From: Streptomyces paludis
GTDB taxonomy: Bacteria > Actinomycetota > Actinomycetes > Streptomycetales > Streptomycetaceae
Reading direction: 5' to 3'
DNA: 64,000 nt
NCBI RefSeq assembly: GCF_003344965.1
Contig: NZ_CP031194.1
Coordinates: 6,076,001 to 6,140,000, forward strand
Shown here piece after piece: positions 42,886 to 52,975 of this stretch. Made by a program: the position numbers and the translations under genes. The notes beneath the pieces are model-generated. The model did no database searches. It had not been told where the DNA came from and saw only the letters and a program-made list of their open reading frames with translations. The first letter of the stretch is position 1. Every line of letters begins with the position of its first letter.

Positions 42886-45018
42886 GTGTCCAAACTGACC
42901 GACGTGCCCAAACGCATCCTGATCGGGCGGGCGCTGCGTAGCGACAGGCTCGGGGAGACCCTTCTTCCCAAACGCATCGCGCTGCCCGTCTTCGCCTCCG
43001 ACCCGCTCTCCTCGGTGGCGTACGCGCCGGGCGAGGTCCTGCTCGTGCTCTCCATCGCGGGTGTGTCGGCGTACCACTTCAGCCCGTGGATCGCGCTGGC
43101 CGTCGTCGTCCTGATGTTCACCGTCGTCGCGTCGTACCGGCAGAACGTGCACGCCTATCCGAGCGGCGGCGGCGACTACGAGGTGGCGACCACCAACCTC
43201 GGGCCGAAGGCCGGGCTGACCGTCGCCAGCGCGCTGCTCGTCGACTACGTGCTGACCGTGGCCGTGTCGATCTCCTCCGGGGTGGAGAACCTCGGCTCGG
43301 CGATCCCGTTCGTCGTGGAGCACAAGGTCCTCGTCGCCATCGGGATCATCGTGCTGCTCACGCTGATGAATCTGCGCGGCGTACGGGAGTCGGGCAAGCT
43401 CTTCGCGATCCCCACGTATGTGTTCGTCGGCGGCGTCTTCGTCATGATCGCCTGGGGCGCCTTCCGCGGGCTGGTGCTCGGTGACTCCATGCGGGCCCCG
43501 ACCGCCGACTACCAGATCAAGCCGGAGCACCAGGGGCTGGCCGGCTTCGCCCTCGTCTTCCTGCTGCTGCGGGCGTTCTCCTCCGGCTGCGCCGCGCTGA
43601 CCGGGGTCGAGGCGATCAGCAACGGGGTGCCGGCCTTCCGCAAGCCCAAGAGCAAGAACGCGGCGTCGACGCTCGCGCTGATGGGCGTGCTCGCCGTCAC
43701 CATGTTCTGCGGCATCATCGGGCTGGCCATGGCCACCGATGTGAAGATGGCCGAGAACCCGGGCACGGATCTGATCCACAACGGCGCGCCGGTCGGCGCG
43801 GACTATGTCCAGAACCCGGTGATCTCCCAGGTCGCCGCCGCAGTCTTCGGCAGCGGGACGTTCTTCTTCGTCCTTCTCGCCGCCGCCACCGCGCTCGTCC
43901 TCTTCCTGGCCGCGAACACCGCGTACAACGGCTTCCCGCTGCTCGGCTCGATCCTCGCGCAGGACCGCTATCTGCCGCGCCAGCTCCACACGCGCGGCGA
44001 CCGGCTCGCCTTCTCCAACGGCATCGTCCTGCTCGCCGGGGCCGCCGCGCTGCTGGTCGGGGTGTACGGGGCGGACTCCACGCGGCTGATCCAGCTCTAC
44101 ATCGTCGGTGTCTTCGTCTCCTTCACGCTCAGCCAGACCGGCATGGTCCGGCACTGGAACCGCCATCTGCGGACCGAGCGCAACGCCGCCAAGCGCCGTC
44201 ACATGGTGCGCTCCCGGGCGATCAACACCTTCGGCGCGTTCTTCACCGGGCTGGTGCTGATCGTCGTCCTCGCCACCAAGTTCACCCACGGCGCGTGGGT
44301 CGCGCTGCTCGGCATGGTGATCTTCTACGGCACGATGACCGCGATCCGCCGGCACTACGACCGGGTCGCCGCCGAGATCGCGGCGGCCGAGGGCCCCTCC
44401 GACGACGCGGTCCGGCCGTCCCGCGTGCACTCCATCGTCCTCGTCTCGAAGGTCCACAAGCCCACGCTGCGCGCGCTGGGTTACGCGAAACTCATGCGCT
44501 CGGACACCCTGGAGGCGCTCTCCATCAATGTGGACGCGGCGGAGACGAAGGCGCTCAAGGAGGAGTGGGAGCGGCGGGGCATCAATGTGCCGCTGAAGAT
44601 CCTCGACTCGCCGTACCGCGAGATCACCCGACCGGTGATCGAGTACGTACGGGGGCTGCGCAGCGAGAATCCGCGCGACGCGATCAGCGTCTACATCCCG
44701 GAGTACGTGGTCGGCCGCTGGTACGAGCATCTGCTGCACAACCAGAGCGCCCTGCGGCTGAAGGGCCGGCTGCTCTTCACCCCGGGTGTCATGGTCACCT
44801 CCGTGCCGTACCAGCTGGAGTCGTCCGAGCTGGCGAAGCAGCGCGCGAAGCGGCGCTCGGTGTACCAGGCGCCGGGGGCGGTACGGCGCGGTCTGGTGGA
44901 CGGCGGCCGTCCGGCGGGCGGCGGCCGTACGGGCGGTGGTGCGGGCGGCACGGCGGGCGGTGGCGCGGGCGGCACGGGCGGCACGGCGCGGCCCAAGAAG
45001 CCGGCCGACGGGGAGTGA
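42886..45018 (+). CDS. APC/KUP-superfamily permease resembling K+/H+ symporter KimA
   Basis: 710 aa from GTG 42886. Twelve hydrophobic segments are followed by a cytoplasmic domain of about 200 residues and a Gly/Arg tail. Several blocks match what I remember of B. subtilis KimA (YdaO): RILIGRALRSDRLGE, SYRQNVHAYPSGGGDYE, LVDYVLTVAVSISSGVEN, FSSGCAALTGVEAISNGV and LLHNQSALRLKGRLLF. KimA is a high-affinity K+ importer inhibited by c-di-AMP. Annotation pipelines usually call this only an APC permease. It is divergent from the trkA pair, which supports a potassium role. Confidence 0.75.
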   Translation: MSKLTDVPKRILIGRALRSDRLGETLLPKRIALPVFASDPLSSVAYAPGEVLLVLSIAGVSAYHFSPWIALAVVVLMFTVVASYRQNVHAYPSGGGDYEVATTNLGPKAGLTVASALLVDYVLTVAVSISSGVENLGSAIPFVVEHKVLVAIGIIVLLTLMNLRGVRESGKLFAIPTYVFVGGVFVMIAWGAFRGLVLGDSMRAPTADYQIKPEHQGLAGFALVFLLLRAFSSGCAALTGVEAISNGVPAFRKPKSKNAASTLALMGVLAVTMFCGIIGLAMATDVKMAENPGTDLIHNGAPVGADYVQNPVISQVAAAVFGSGTFFFVLLAAATALVLFLAANTAYNGFPLLGSILAQDRYLPRQLHTRGDRLAFSNGIVLLAGAAALLVGVYGADSTRLIQLYIVGVFVSFTLSQTGMVRHWNRHLRTERNAAKRRHMVRSRAINTFGAFFTGLVLIVVLATKFTHGAWVALLGMVIFYGTMTAIRRHYDRVAAEIAAAEGPSDDAVRPSRVHSIVLVSKVHKPTLRALGYAKLMRSDTLEALSINVDAAETKALKEEWERRGINVPLKILDSPYREITRPVIEYVRGLRSENPRDAISVYIPEYVVGRWYEHLLHNQSALRLKGRLLFTPGVMVTSVPYQLESSELAKQRAKRRSVYQAPGAVRRGLVDGGRPAGGGRTGGGAGGTAGGGAGGTGGTARPKKPADGE

Positions 45019-45181
45019 GGGCACGCGTGGCGGGCGGGGCGCCGGCGCGCACGTAGACTGGTGGGCTGCTGCGGTCCGGCGGCGCGGTACGGGTCGCGGG
45101 CCACACTCCCCGCGAGAGCCCCGCCGCACCTCCGCACCGCTCTCGCCCCCGCCTTCCCTTGATTCTTGGAGCATCCCCCTC

Positions 45182-46516
45182 ATGTCGACACCGACACCAT
45201 CGCAGGCTTCGCTGATCGGGGAGGAGTACGAGGTCGAGGTGGGCCCCGTGGCACACGGCGGTCACTGCGTCGCCCGTACCGACGACGGCCGGGTGCTCTT
45301 CGTACGGCACGCGCTGCCCGGTGAGAAGGTCCTCGCCCGGGTGACGGAGGGCGAGGCGGACTCCCGCTACCTCCGCGCCGACGCGGTCAAGGTCATCGAC
45401 GCGTCCAAGGACCGCGTCGAGGCGCCGTGCCCGTACGCGGGCCCCGGCCGGTGCGGCGGCTGCGACTGGCAGCACGCCAAGCCCGGCGCGCAGCGGCGCC
45501 TCAAGGGCGAGGTGATCACCGAACAGCTCCAGCGGCTCGCGGGTCTCACCCCGGAGGAGGCGGGCTGGGACGGTACGGTCATGCCCGCCCCCGGCGACAA
45601 GCTGCCCGCGGGCGAGGTGCCCGCGTGGCGCTCGCGCGTGCAGTACGCGGTCGACGAGAACGGCCGCGCCGGGCTGCGCAGGCACCGCTCGCACGAGGTC
45701 GAGCCGGTCGACCACTGCATGATCGCCGCGGAGGGCGTCAGCGAGCTGGGCATCGAGCGGCGCGAGTGGCCGCAGATCGCCTCCGTCGAGGCAATCGCGG
45801 CGTCGGGCTCGGGCGACCGGCAGGTCATCCTCACCCCGCGCGAGGGCGGCCGGCTGCCGCTGGTCGAACTGGACAAGCCGGTCTCCGTACTGCGCGTCGC
45901 GGAGCAGGACGGGGGAGTGCACCGGGTCCACGGCCGCGCCTTCGTCCGCGAGCGCGCCGACGGCCGTACGTACCGCGTCGGCATGGGCGGCTTCTGGCAG
46001 GTCCACCCGAGCGCGCCCCAGCTGCTGGTCGAGGCCGTCATGCAGGGCCTGATGCCGCGCAAGGGCGAGACCGCGCTCGACCTGTACTGCGGAGTCGGCC
46101 TCTTCGCGGGCGCGATCGCGGAGCGCGTCGGCGACACCGGCGCGGTGCTCGGCATCGAGTCCGGCAAGCGCGCCGTCGAGGACGCCCGCCACAACCTCCA
46201 GGCGCTGCCCCGGGTCCGTATCGAACAGGGCAAGGTCGACCAGGTCCTGCCGCGCACCCGCATCACCGAGACCGACCTGATCGTCCTCGACCCCCCGCGC
46301 GCCGGCGCCGGCAAGCAGACCGTCAAACACCTCACCACCCTGGGCGCCCGCCGCATCGCCTACGTCGCCTGCGACCCGGCGGCCCTCGCCCGCGACCTGG
46401 CCTACTTCCGCGAGGGCGGCTACAAGCCCCGCACCCTGCGGGCCTTCGACCTCTTCCCGATGACGCACCACGTGGAGTGCGTTGCCATCCTTGAACCGGT
46501 CGCAAAGGGCGCCTGA
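45182..46516 (+). CDS. Class I SAM-dependent RNA (uracil-5-)methyltransferase, TrmA/RumA family
   Basis: 444 aa. An N-terminal TRAM domain (about 12-75) precedes cysteines for an Fe-S cluster in CPYAGPGRCGGCDWQ (Cys83, Cys91, Cys94), the methyltransferase fold with LDLYCGVGLFAGAIAERVG, and the nucleophile loop VACDPAALARDL. It methylates uridine in rRNA or tRNA. GGAG lies 11 bases before ATG 45182. This is the last clear core gene before the accessory region. Confidence 0.88.
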   Translation: MSTPTPSQASLIGEEYEVEVGPVAHGGHCVARTDDGRVLFVRHALPGEKVLARVTEGEADSRYLRADAVKVIDASKDRVEAPCPYAGPGRCGGCDWQHAKPGAQRRLKGEVITEQLQRLAGLTPEEAGWDGTVMPAPGDKLPAGEVPAWRSRVQYAVDENGRAGLRRHRSHEVEPVDHCMIAAEGVSELGIERREWPQIASVEAIAASGSGDRQVILTPREGGRLPLVELDKPVSVLRVAEQDGGVHRVHGRAFVRERADGRTYRVGMGGFWQVHPSAPQLLVEAVMQGLMPRKGETALDLYCGVGLFAGAIAERVGDTGAVLGIESGKRAVEDARHNLQALPRVRIEQGKVDQVLPRTRITETDLIVLDPPRAGAGKQTVKHLTTLGARRIAYVACDPAALARDLAYFREGGYKPRTLRAFDLFPMTHHVECVAILEPVAKGA

Positions 46517-46925
46517 CCTGCGGTTCCGTGCGTGCGCATTATGTGCGGTGTGGGCGTTACGGGCGATATCTTGACGCTGAAATGACGCTCGTGACGCTCA
46601 TTTGACGCTCGTTCTGATGGGGCATCAGGTGAACTGTTGGGCAGGCCAGGCCCCGCCGGGTGGCGTATATCGATGGGGTGCCGAGGGTAGGCGGCGTTCT
46701 GCGCGGAGCTGCTGGTTCCTGATGATCACTTGTGCCGCAGCCTGGACGCCGGGGGATTGGCGGTCGGCTTATGTCTTGCGTGATCGAGGGTTGTTAGGGG
46801 GTCAGTCGGAGTGGCAGGGAAGCGCTTGTGGAGGTCTCCGGGGACGGCCTCTACCACCTGAGGGGTTGACGCCGGCTAAAGGGGGCGACCAGACGGCATC
46901 CGGCGGACATGCTGGGCGCAGGCGT
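46517..46925. other. Island boundary region, no convincing gene
   Basis: 409 bases just after the RNA methyltransferase gene. The frame is open on the plus strand but the translation is not protein-like until about 46926. The only structure is a cluster of TGACGCTC repeats at 46572-46610. Confidence 0.5.
46572..46610. repeat. Four TGACGCT repeats at the core/accessory junction
   Basis: TGACGCT occurs at 46572, 46583, 46592 and 46603 (spacing 11, 9, 11), three of them continuing as TGACGCTC. The cluster lies 55 bases after the RNA methyltransferase stop, where the recognisable core gene order ends. It may be a recombinase arm-site cluster or attachment site. Confidence 0.4.
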
Positions 46926-47354
46926 AGCTCCGTGCCCTACGCCGAACGGCCGGTCGCTCGTGCGCGACGAGTCAAGGCGACCGAGTTGGTCGAACGGCAT
47001 CTCATCGAGGGGCAGGTCCCTGTCGCCGATGACGACCAGCGCCCCGAGTGGCGGAAGGTCATCGACTATGCGAAGCGGCACGGACTAGAACCTCCCGGCA
47101 AACGCATCCAGAAGGTCCGCTTCCGGGCAAGTGGGTGGAAACTATACCTCGCAGAGGGATCGCACCCCAACTCGCGGAGCCGGAAGCCGGCGGGTGACGC
47201 CTCGGTGGTTCCGGTTCCCGCGCGGCTTACTTCTCCTCATTCGATCGTCGCCGCGCTCAGAGACATGGAGGAGCGGCTCGTGATGCCTAGGCCCGTGATC
47301 CGCCGATCGCTGATGATCACCGCACGCGTCGAGCTCCCCACCACCCGACCATGA
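46926..47354 (+). pseudogene. Truncated remnant of a Streptomyces accessory ORF
   Basis: The last 140 or so codons of an open frame (VKATELVERHLIEGQVPVAD, YAKRHGLEPPGKRIQKVRF, LYLAEGSHPNSR, then VPVPARLTSPHSIVAALRD) resemble the middle of long hypothetical proteins common in Streptomyces accessory DNA. Both ends look cut: the frame upstream is low-complexity, and the downstream sequence stops soon after a conserved block. I infer a fragment without function. Confidence 0.35.
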
Positions 47355-47453
47355 TCAACCATCCAGGCTCGACGTCTCACCGCCAACCGTGCACGAGCTC
47401 GTTGAACTTGACGTTCACCCCGACTCATCTCGCGCTGGAGTTGAGCGTCAAGG

Positions 47454-50400
47454 TCACAGCAAGTACGAGAAGCGCAGTGCCCCGCCCTCCTCGCGGTAGC
47501 GGCCCCGGCCGCGCTTTCCGTAGGGGTTGGGGATCATCTGGATGGCCATCTTGTGAGGGGTGAGGGCGTGGGTGACCACCAGGAGGCGCCAGCGGTCGTT
47601 GCCCGCGTGCTGGCGGGCCGCGCGGACCTCGCTTTCTCCCAGCTCGAAGCGGCCGCCTTCGCCCCCGGTCGCCTTCACCTCGTACAGGTAGGGCCGGCTG
47701 CCGGAGCCGACCCGGAAGTCGAAGCCGAGGCCGTCGTCGCCGGACGGGCCGGGGAAGGCTTTGCGGCGGTTGCCAGACACCCAGCTGGTCTCGTCCATGC
47801 GGTCCGGGTAGCACGCACACAGCCACTGGTACGCGTACCACTCGCCCACGTAGCCGATGGCCTCCCGCTGGGCCGTGGTCAGCCCGCTGTCCGTGCCGCC
47901 CCCGTACCGCCGCCCGCGCGTGTGACTGCTGGCCTGGGTGCGCCCGGTCTGGGGACGGGGGTCTGTGAAGCGGAGCGGCCCGGCGGCGGTGATGCCCGGC
48001 GCCGAGCCGCTCTGCAGTACCCGGTCGAGTTCGCGGGTGAGGGCGGTGAAGTCGCCTGAGTGCACGTCGAAGTCGCGGCCGCCAACGGAGATCGACCGCC
48101 GTTTGCGCTCCCGTTCGCGGCGCTCGTGTCCCGCCGCGTTGCGCACCCGGTCCAGGTCGCCCTCGGACAGCCCGTGCCGTTCGGGATCCGTCGCCATCGC
48201 CATCCCGTCGGGCCACTGGCCGAGGGCCGCAAGCCAGCCGACGACGTCGGTGGGGGACAGGGGTCGGAAGTCCAGCGCGCCCGCGGCTTCCAGCCGCGCG
48301 GTGACCTCCTCGGCGGGCTCGACTCCGGTCAGGGCCGTGGGCAACGGGTGTCCGGCAGCCCTGACCAGGACTGCGAGGTCGGCGGCCAGGCCGGTGATCG
48401 TACGGAGGTTCGCGCCGCGTACCTGGTCAGGGGCGGGCAGGCGGTCGCCCGACCGGGGCAACGGCACCGAGCGGCCCAGGCGCAGCGCCAGCTGCTCCTC
48501 CACGTGCGCCTCCAGGCTCCCCGTGTCGGCCATGTCCACGGTGTACGTCCATGCCTCCGGCGCGGTGATCCAGTCCAGGGCCCGGACCGAGGGCCAGTCG
48601 GGCATCGGACGGCGCGCGTCAAAGCCCTCCAGCACCGCCCAGCGCAGCCGGTTGACGAGCTCCTTCTTGCGCAGGTCCAGGTAGGTGCGGAGCGCCTCCT
48701 CGTGCTCGTCGGCGTGGCTGATCGGTTCCAGGGGCGGGTTCATCGCGCGCAGGGTGTCGTTCAGCTCGGCGAATCCGATGCCCAGGTCGCGCCGCAGTTC
48801 GTCCGTACCGCGGGCCGCGCGGGCCCTGGCGATGAACTCGGAGACGGGGACCGGGAGCTCGGCGGCGTACTCCTCGAGGTGAGCCTGGAACTCCCGGGTG
48901 TCGCCGGGCGGCGGCAGGAACAGAGAGTTCGCGGCCTCCGTGCCGAGCAGGTGGACGAGGAAAGGCCGGCAGCGCTCTAGGACCACGCCGATGGCCCCGT
49001 CGATCCGGCGACTCGTCTCCTCGACCTGGTGGACCGTGACTTCCAGGGCGTCGGCGAGCTCCTCCTGGCCCGGGTCGCGCAGGTCAGCGTGGCGGGAGGC
49101 GAGCTGGTGGGCGGCGAGGCGCAGCCGGTCGCCGAACTCGCGCCGTCCCAGCAGCTCGGCGAGCGCCACCACGATGCGGGTGGTCTCGGGCCAGCTCGGC
49201 TCGCCTGCCGGGGCGAGGACGAGCGGATGCTTCGGATCGGGCAGCGGCAGCACCCCGCCGAGGCGGCCCGGCAACGTCACGGGCCGGCCGTCGAGCTCGA
49301 TGTCCCAGGAGCGGTAGCGGTGCAGACATACGCTCCGGACCAGGGACGTCAGCTCGCTCAGCTCGGCCTCGCTCGCCCGGGGGCCGCGCGCCAGGTGGTC
49401 GCAGAGGACGCCCACGGCCAGCGTGAGCCAGGGCAGCTGCTGGACCAGTGGCTCTCCCATGGCCGCGGGGTTAACCCGTGCGCCGTCCACGGTCACCGTG
49501 AACAGCAGGTCGTCGGTGTGCCGGACGGTGGCGGGGTGGTCGGCCGCCAGCAGCTCGGCGGCCTCCGCCGAGACACCGGGAAGGGTGAGCAGGGGGCGCG
49601 CCATCTCCCGTATAAGCAGGGCCGTCAGGCCGTCGCGTTCACCGCTGACGTAGAGCACGGTCCCGGCATCACCATCGCCATCGCTATCCCCGCCGTCCAG
49701 GGCGGACAGCGGAACGCTGATCAGCCTGTCCTCGGACTCAGCGAGCAGACTGGCGCCCGCGGGCAGTGCGGGACGGGCCCGCCGTACGAGGTGCCTCCAC
49801 GCGCGTTCGTTGGCGCGCTGCGCGGCGGGCCGGTCCTCGGCCCCCAGCGCGCCCTCCGCCGCGAGCGGTCCCAGCGCGGCGATGAGACGTTCACTGTCCC
49901 GGGGGTCGTCCCAGGTCGGCAGCCGCATCTCCCGCAGACGGTCGCCTGCCTTGCCGCGCTCCAGGAGGTGGCGCAGCCGATGGTCGACGGTCGGCGCGTA
50001 CGAGGGCTCCTCCTCCAGCCCGGGCGGGCAGTGCCAGGCGTCGGCCGGCCGGACGAACCGGGCGGCCCGGTCGCGGCCCCGCACTGGGAGCCACGGCTGC
50101 TCTCGGACGAAGGCGCCGAGCGGGGTCGTGACCCGTTCTGTGTCCGGGGAGTTCTGGCTGCCGGCACTGGTCCAGACACTGGCGAACCTCTCGTCGTTCC
50201 AGTTGGCCAGGCCGTGCAGGACAAGCCGTGCGTACGCCAGCCGGGCCTCCTGGCCGAGGCGTTCAACGACGTCCTGGCCGGGGAGCTGCCAGGCGGGGGT
50301 TCCCCGGTACGGTGTCCGGGGGTAGTAGACACCGGGCCAGTGGACGTACGGCTCCCACTGCTCCTGCACCTCGGCAGACACCTTCGCCATGCGGACCAGC

Positions 50401-52877
50401 TGCCGATCGCTGAGCTCCCGGCCTTGGTCCACCCGGCTCAAGGCGTCGGAGGAACTGACCGGGACCAGCCCGTCGGCCACCCCGGCCTCCCGCAGGAACG
50501 CCCGCCACTCCGCAGCGGTGGTCTCGTCGCCCCGCTTGTCGAACTCCTCGGGCCCGGCGAGGAGGCGGCCGGCGATCGCCTTAAGGCTCTTCGACACGTC
50601 CTGCCCGCCGGCGACCACCGCTGCCAGGTCCTCACCGACGGACGCGCGGCCCCAGCCTCGGCCGAAGACGGCGCCGCTCGCCCTGATCAGTCGGCCGTCC
50701 GCCGACGGTACGTACAGTCCAAGCGAGGAGATCTCCGTCCCGCCCAGCGAACGCCGCGGCTGCCACAGCCGGAAGACGAACCGCAGAGTCTGTAGCCGTA
50801 GCCGGAGATCGGTGCTCGCGCTGAGCGCCTGCCGTACGTGGTCCAGCAGGCCCCTCGTGTCGTACGGCCGGACGAGTCCCTCCTGCTCGAGGAAGGCGCG
50901 GGCGGCCCGCCCGCGCGTACGCTCGCCGCGGTCCTTCCAGACCAGCCCCGGGTGCAGGGAGAACAACCGCTTGCCGAGCAGGGCGGGGACGGACGGGGCC
51001 TCGCTCTGGTTCGCCTCCGTACGCACCGGCTGGAAGAACGCCTCGCGGCGGGCACCCTGACCGCTCGGCTTGCCCTGTGTACGGGTACTTGTGCCCGTAC
51101 CCGCCCTGTCGAGGGGACGGTTGGTGTGCCGCCGTGTGCAGTCCTCCGCGAGCAGCAACTGCCTGCCGTGCAGGACGTGCCCGTCGTCCTCGAAGAGGGC
51201 GGCCAGGTCCTCGTACAGCGCGCTCCACTGCTCCGGGGACTCACCGGACCGGGGGAGAGGAAGGCCCCCGACGATCCGTTCCACGTACTCGGCGAGGAGC
51301 TCCGGGCCAGGCTCCCACGGGCACGCGAGGGCCTTGCACAGGGTGGCCAGCCGTTTCAGCCGGTCGCCGCCGATCTCGGGGTCCGCCACCACGACCCCGG
51401 CCTCGTACGCACGGTGTGCCGTGAGGACGGCCAGGTCGAGGTCCGGCCACAGGACCGCTCCCCGGGGCGGGGCCCAGCCCGCCTCCGGCGGGGCGCCGTC
51501 CGCGGCGAGAACGGGCACGAGCGGTACGTCGGCGAGTTCGCTACCGTGCACGCGCAGAGCGGCCGCGCGCAGCCGCCCCGCAGAGCCCTTCTCACTCTCC
51601 CAGCTCACCAGGTCCACGGCGAGCTGCCCCATCGACGGCTCGGGCACGGTACGCAGTACCGCGGCGGCCGCCAGACAGGTCTCGGCGACCGCGTCGAGCA
51701 GCAGCACGTTGAGGGGGTTGTCGGAGGGAAGCCCGGTGCGGTCGAACTTGGTGAAGAACGGGGCGTTCACGTGCCCCGGGAACGGCGCGGCCTGGTCCTC
51801 GCCCATCGGCAGGAAGGTGTAGATCTGCCCGCGTCGCGGTCGGCGCGGGGCGGGCAGCGGGAGCGCGACCTCGACGACGGCGGACCGCTTCCACTCCTGC
51901 CACGTGTCGTCGAGGAGCCCGGAACCCACGGCCTTGGCGAGCGTGCTGTTCAGCCGTTCCTTCTCCACGGTGCCCCGGGCTACGAGAAAGGTGCCGGACG
52001 GCCCCAGGTCCACGGTCGCGCAGGAGACGGGGAATCCGTGCCCGGCGCCGTCCTGCTCCACATCGAAGCGCTCCTCGGAGCGGGTCAGCTCGTACCGCTC
52101 GTGCGCCTCTTGGCGGTCGCCCGACTCGCCATCGGCAGCCCGCCGTTCCAGCGTCAGGCCAGCGAGCCGGTCGAGGAACAGCATCACGGGTACCTTCGCC
52201 CCGGCGAGCTCGCGCATCCGCAGCCGGACCTCGGCCCGGGCGGCCTTGCTCAGCAAGGGCAGCCGGACGATGGTTACGTACCCCTGAGCGGCGAGCTGCC
52301 GGCAGGTCGCGGGCACATCGTCCAGCGGCAGGGGCGCCTGGAGCGGCGGATACTTGGCGGCCACCTCGTGGGCGTTGTCCTCACCGGCGAGGAACTCCTC
52401 CACGTCGACCTTCTGCGCGAAGCGGAAGCAGTACCCGTCCAATTCCGGGCCGAGCGGGCTGTCGGGGTCTGCGCTGTAGATCTCGGGCGCGTCGCTGATC
52501 AGCAAGATGCTGCGGAACCCGACGCCCTTGTTCCCGATGCCCTCACCGACCTCCTTCGAGCTCTGCGCGAGCTCGCAGACCCGCTCGACGTTCCGCCAGG
52601 TGAAGGGCGTGCCGCCGTTGGCGACGTACAACGTCCCCCACTCGCCCTCCGCCTCGTCCAGCAGGACGTGGACCCGTCCGTCGCGGCGGTCCCTCGGATG
52701 CGCGTCGTAGCCGTTCTGCAGCAACTCGAAGAGCGAGCGGCCGGCGTACTCCCGCGCGCTCGTGTACGACACGGCGTTCACCTGCCGTGCCATGCGCAGG
52801 ACTTGCTCCGACCGGGCCCCCTCCAGCACGGACCAGCCGTACTCCCGCAGCTGCTCGGCCCGGGCGTTCCTCGCCAT
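47454..52877 (-). CDS. Large GHKL-ATPase (sacsin-like N-terminus) with C-terminal DUF3883 nuclease-like domain
   Basis: 1807 aa. The N-terminal ATPase has the Bergerat-fold boxes: FELLQNGYDAHP (Asn55), YVANGGTPF (85-92) and GIGNKGVGFRS (113-123). A long middle of about 1400 residues has no familiar motif. The C-terminal 150 residues (YVGEWYAYQWL, GFDFRVG with Asp1720, YLYEVKAT with Glu1733/Lys1735) match DUF3883, related to PD-(D/E)XK nucleases. This architecture suggests ATP-driven sensing coupled to DNA cleavage, and such GHKL proteins recur in bacterial defence loci. GGGAG precedes ATG 52877. It stands alone inside mobile DNA, convergent with the remnant and divergent from the recombinase. 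Confidence 0.75.
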   Translation of the reverse strand: MARNARAEQLREYGWSVLEGARSEQVLRMARQVNAVSYTSAREYAGRSLFELLQNGYDAHPRDRRDGRVHVLLDEAEGEWGTLYVANGGTPFTWRNVERVCELAQSSKEVGEGIGNKGVGFRSILLISDAPEIYSADPDSPLGPELDGYCFRFAQKVDVEEFLAGEDNAHEVAAKYPPLQAPLPLDDVPATCRQLAAQGYVTIVRLPLLSKAARAEVRLRMRELAGAKVPVMLFLDRLAGLTLERRAADGESGDRQEAHERYELTRSEERFDVEQDGAGHGFPVSCATVDLGPSGTFLVARGTVEKERLNSTLAKAVGSGLLDDTWQEWKRSAVVEVALPLPAPRRPRRGQIYTFLPMGEDQAAPFPGHVNAPFFTKFDRTGLPSDNPLNVLLLDAVAETCLAAAAVLRTVPEPSMGQLAVDLVSWESEKGSAGRLRAAALRVHGSELADVPLVPVLAADGAPPEAGWAPPRGAVLWPDLDLAVLTAHRAYEAGVVVADPEIGGDRLKRLATLCKALACPWEPGPELLAEYVERIVGGLPLPRSGESPEQWSALYEDLAALFEDDGHVLHGRQLLLAEDCTRRHTNRPLDRAGTGTSTRTQGKPSGQGARREAFFQPVRTEANQSEAPSVPALLGKRLFSLHPGLVWKDRGERTRGRAARAFLEQEGLVRPYDTRGLLDHVRQALSASTDLRLRLQTLRFVFRLWQPRRSLGGTEISSLGLYVPSADGRLIRASGAVFGRGWGRASVGEDLAAVVAGGQDVSKSLKAIAGRLLAGPEEFDKRGDETTAAEWRAFLREAGVADGLVPVSSSDALSRVDQGRELSDRQLVRMAKVSAEVQEQWEPYVHWPGVYYPRTPYRGTPAWQLPGQDVVERLGQEARLAYARLVLHGLANWNDERFASVWTSAGSQNSPDTERVTTPLGAFVREQPWLPVRGRDRAARFVRPADAWHCPPGLEEEPSYAPTVDHRLRHLLERGKAGDRLREMRLPTWDDPRDSERLIAALGPLAAEGALGAEDRPAAQRANERAWRHLVRRARPALPAGASLLAESEDRLISVPLSALDGGDSDGDGDAGTVLYVSGERDGLTALLIREMARPLLTLPGVSAEAAELLAADHPATVRHTDDLLFTVTVDGARVNPAAMGEPLVQQLPWLTLAVGVLCDHLARGPRASEAELSELTSLVRSVCLHRYRSWDIELDGRPVTLPGRLGGVLPLPDPKHPLVLAPAGEPSWPETTRIVVALAELLGRREFGDRLRLAAHQLASRHADLRDPGQEELADALEVTVHQVEETSRRIDGAIGVVLERCRPFLVHLLGTEAANSLFLPPPGDTREFQAHLEEYAAELPVPVSEFIARARAARGTDELRRDLGIGFAELNDTLRAMNPPLEPISHADEHEEALRTYLDLRKKELVNRLRWAVLEGFDARRPMPDWPSVRALDWITAPEAWTYTVDMADTGSLEAHVEEQLALRLGRSVPLPRSGDRLPAPDQVRGANLRTITGLAADLAVLVRAAGHPLPTALTGVEPAEEVTARLEAAGALDFRPLSPTDVVGWLAALGQWPDGMAMATDPERHGLSEGDLDRVRNAAGHERRERERKRRSISVGGRDFDVHSGDFTALTRELDRVLQSGSAPGITAAGPLRFTDPRPQTGRTQASSHTRGRRYGGGTDSGLTTAQREAIGYVGEWYAYQWLCACYPDRMDETSWVSGNRRKAFPGPSGDDGLGFDFRVGSGSRPYLYEVKATGGEGGRFELGESEVRAARQHAGNDRWRLLVVTHALTPHKMAIQMIPNPYGKRGRGRYREEGGALRFSYLL

Positions 52878-52975
52878 GGTTCTCCCCTCACCTCAGCGTG
52901 ATGAGGACGGTAACCCGCCGCACTGACATCGGGGGGCGCGAGGACCACCGTGTGGAGCGCTGCTCGGAGCTGAGC

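Noticed and set aside
47553-52901. Several plus-strand frames up to 687 codons opposite the GHKL gene
   Set aside because: All are antisense shadows; the minus-strand frame shows ATPase boxes and DUF3883.
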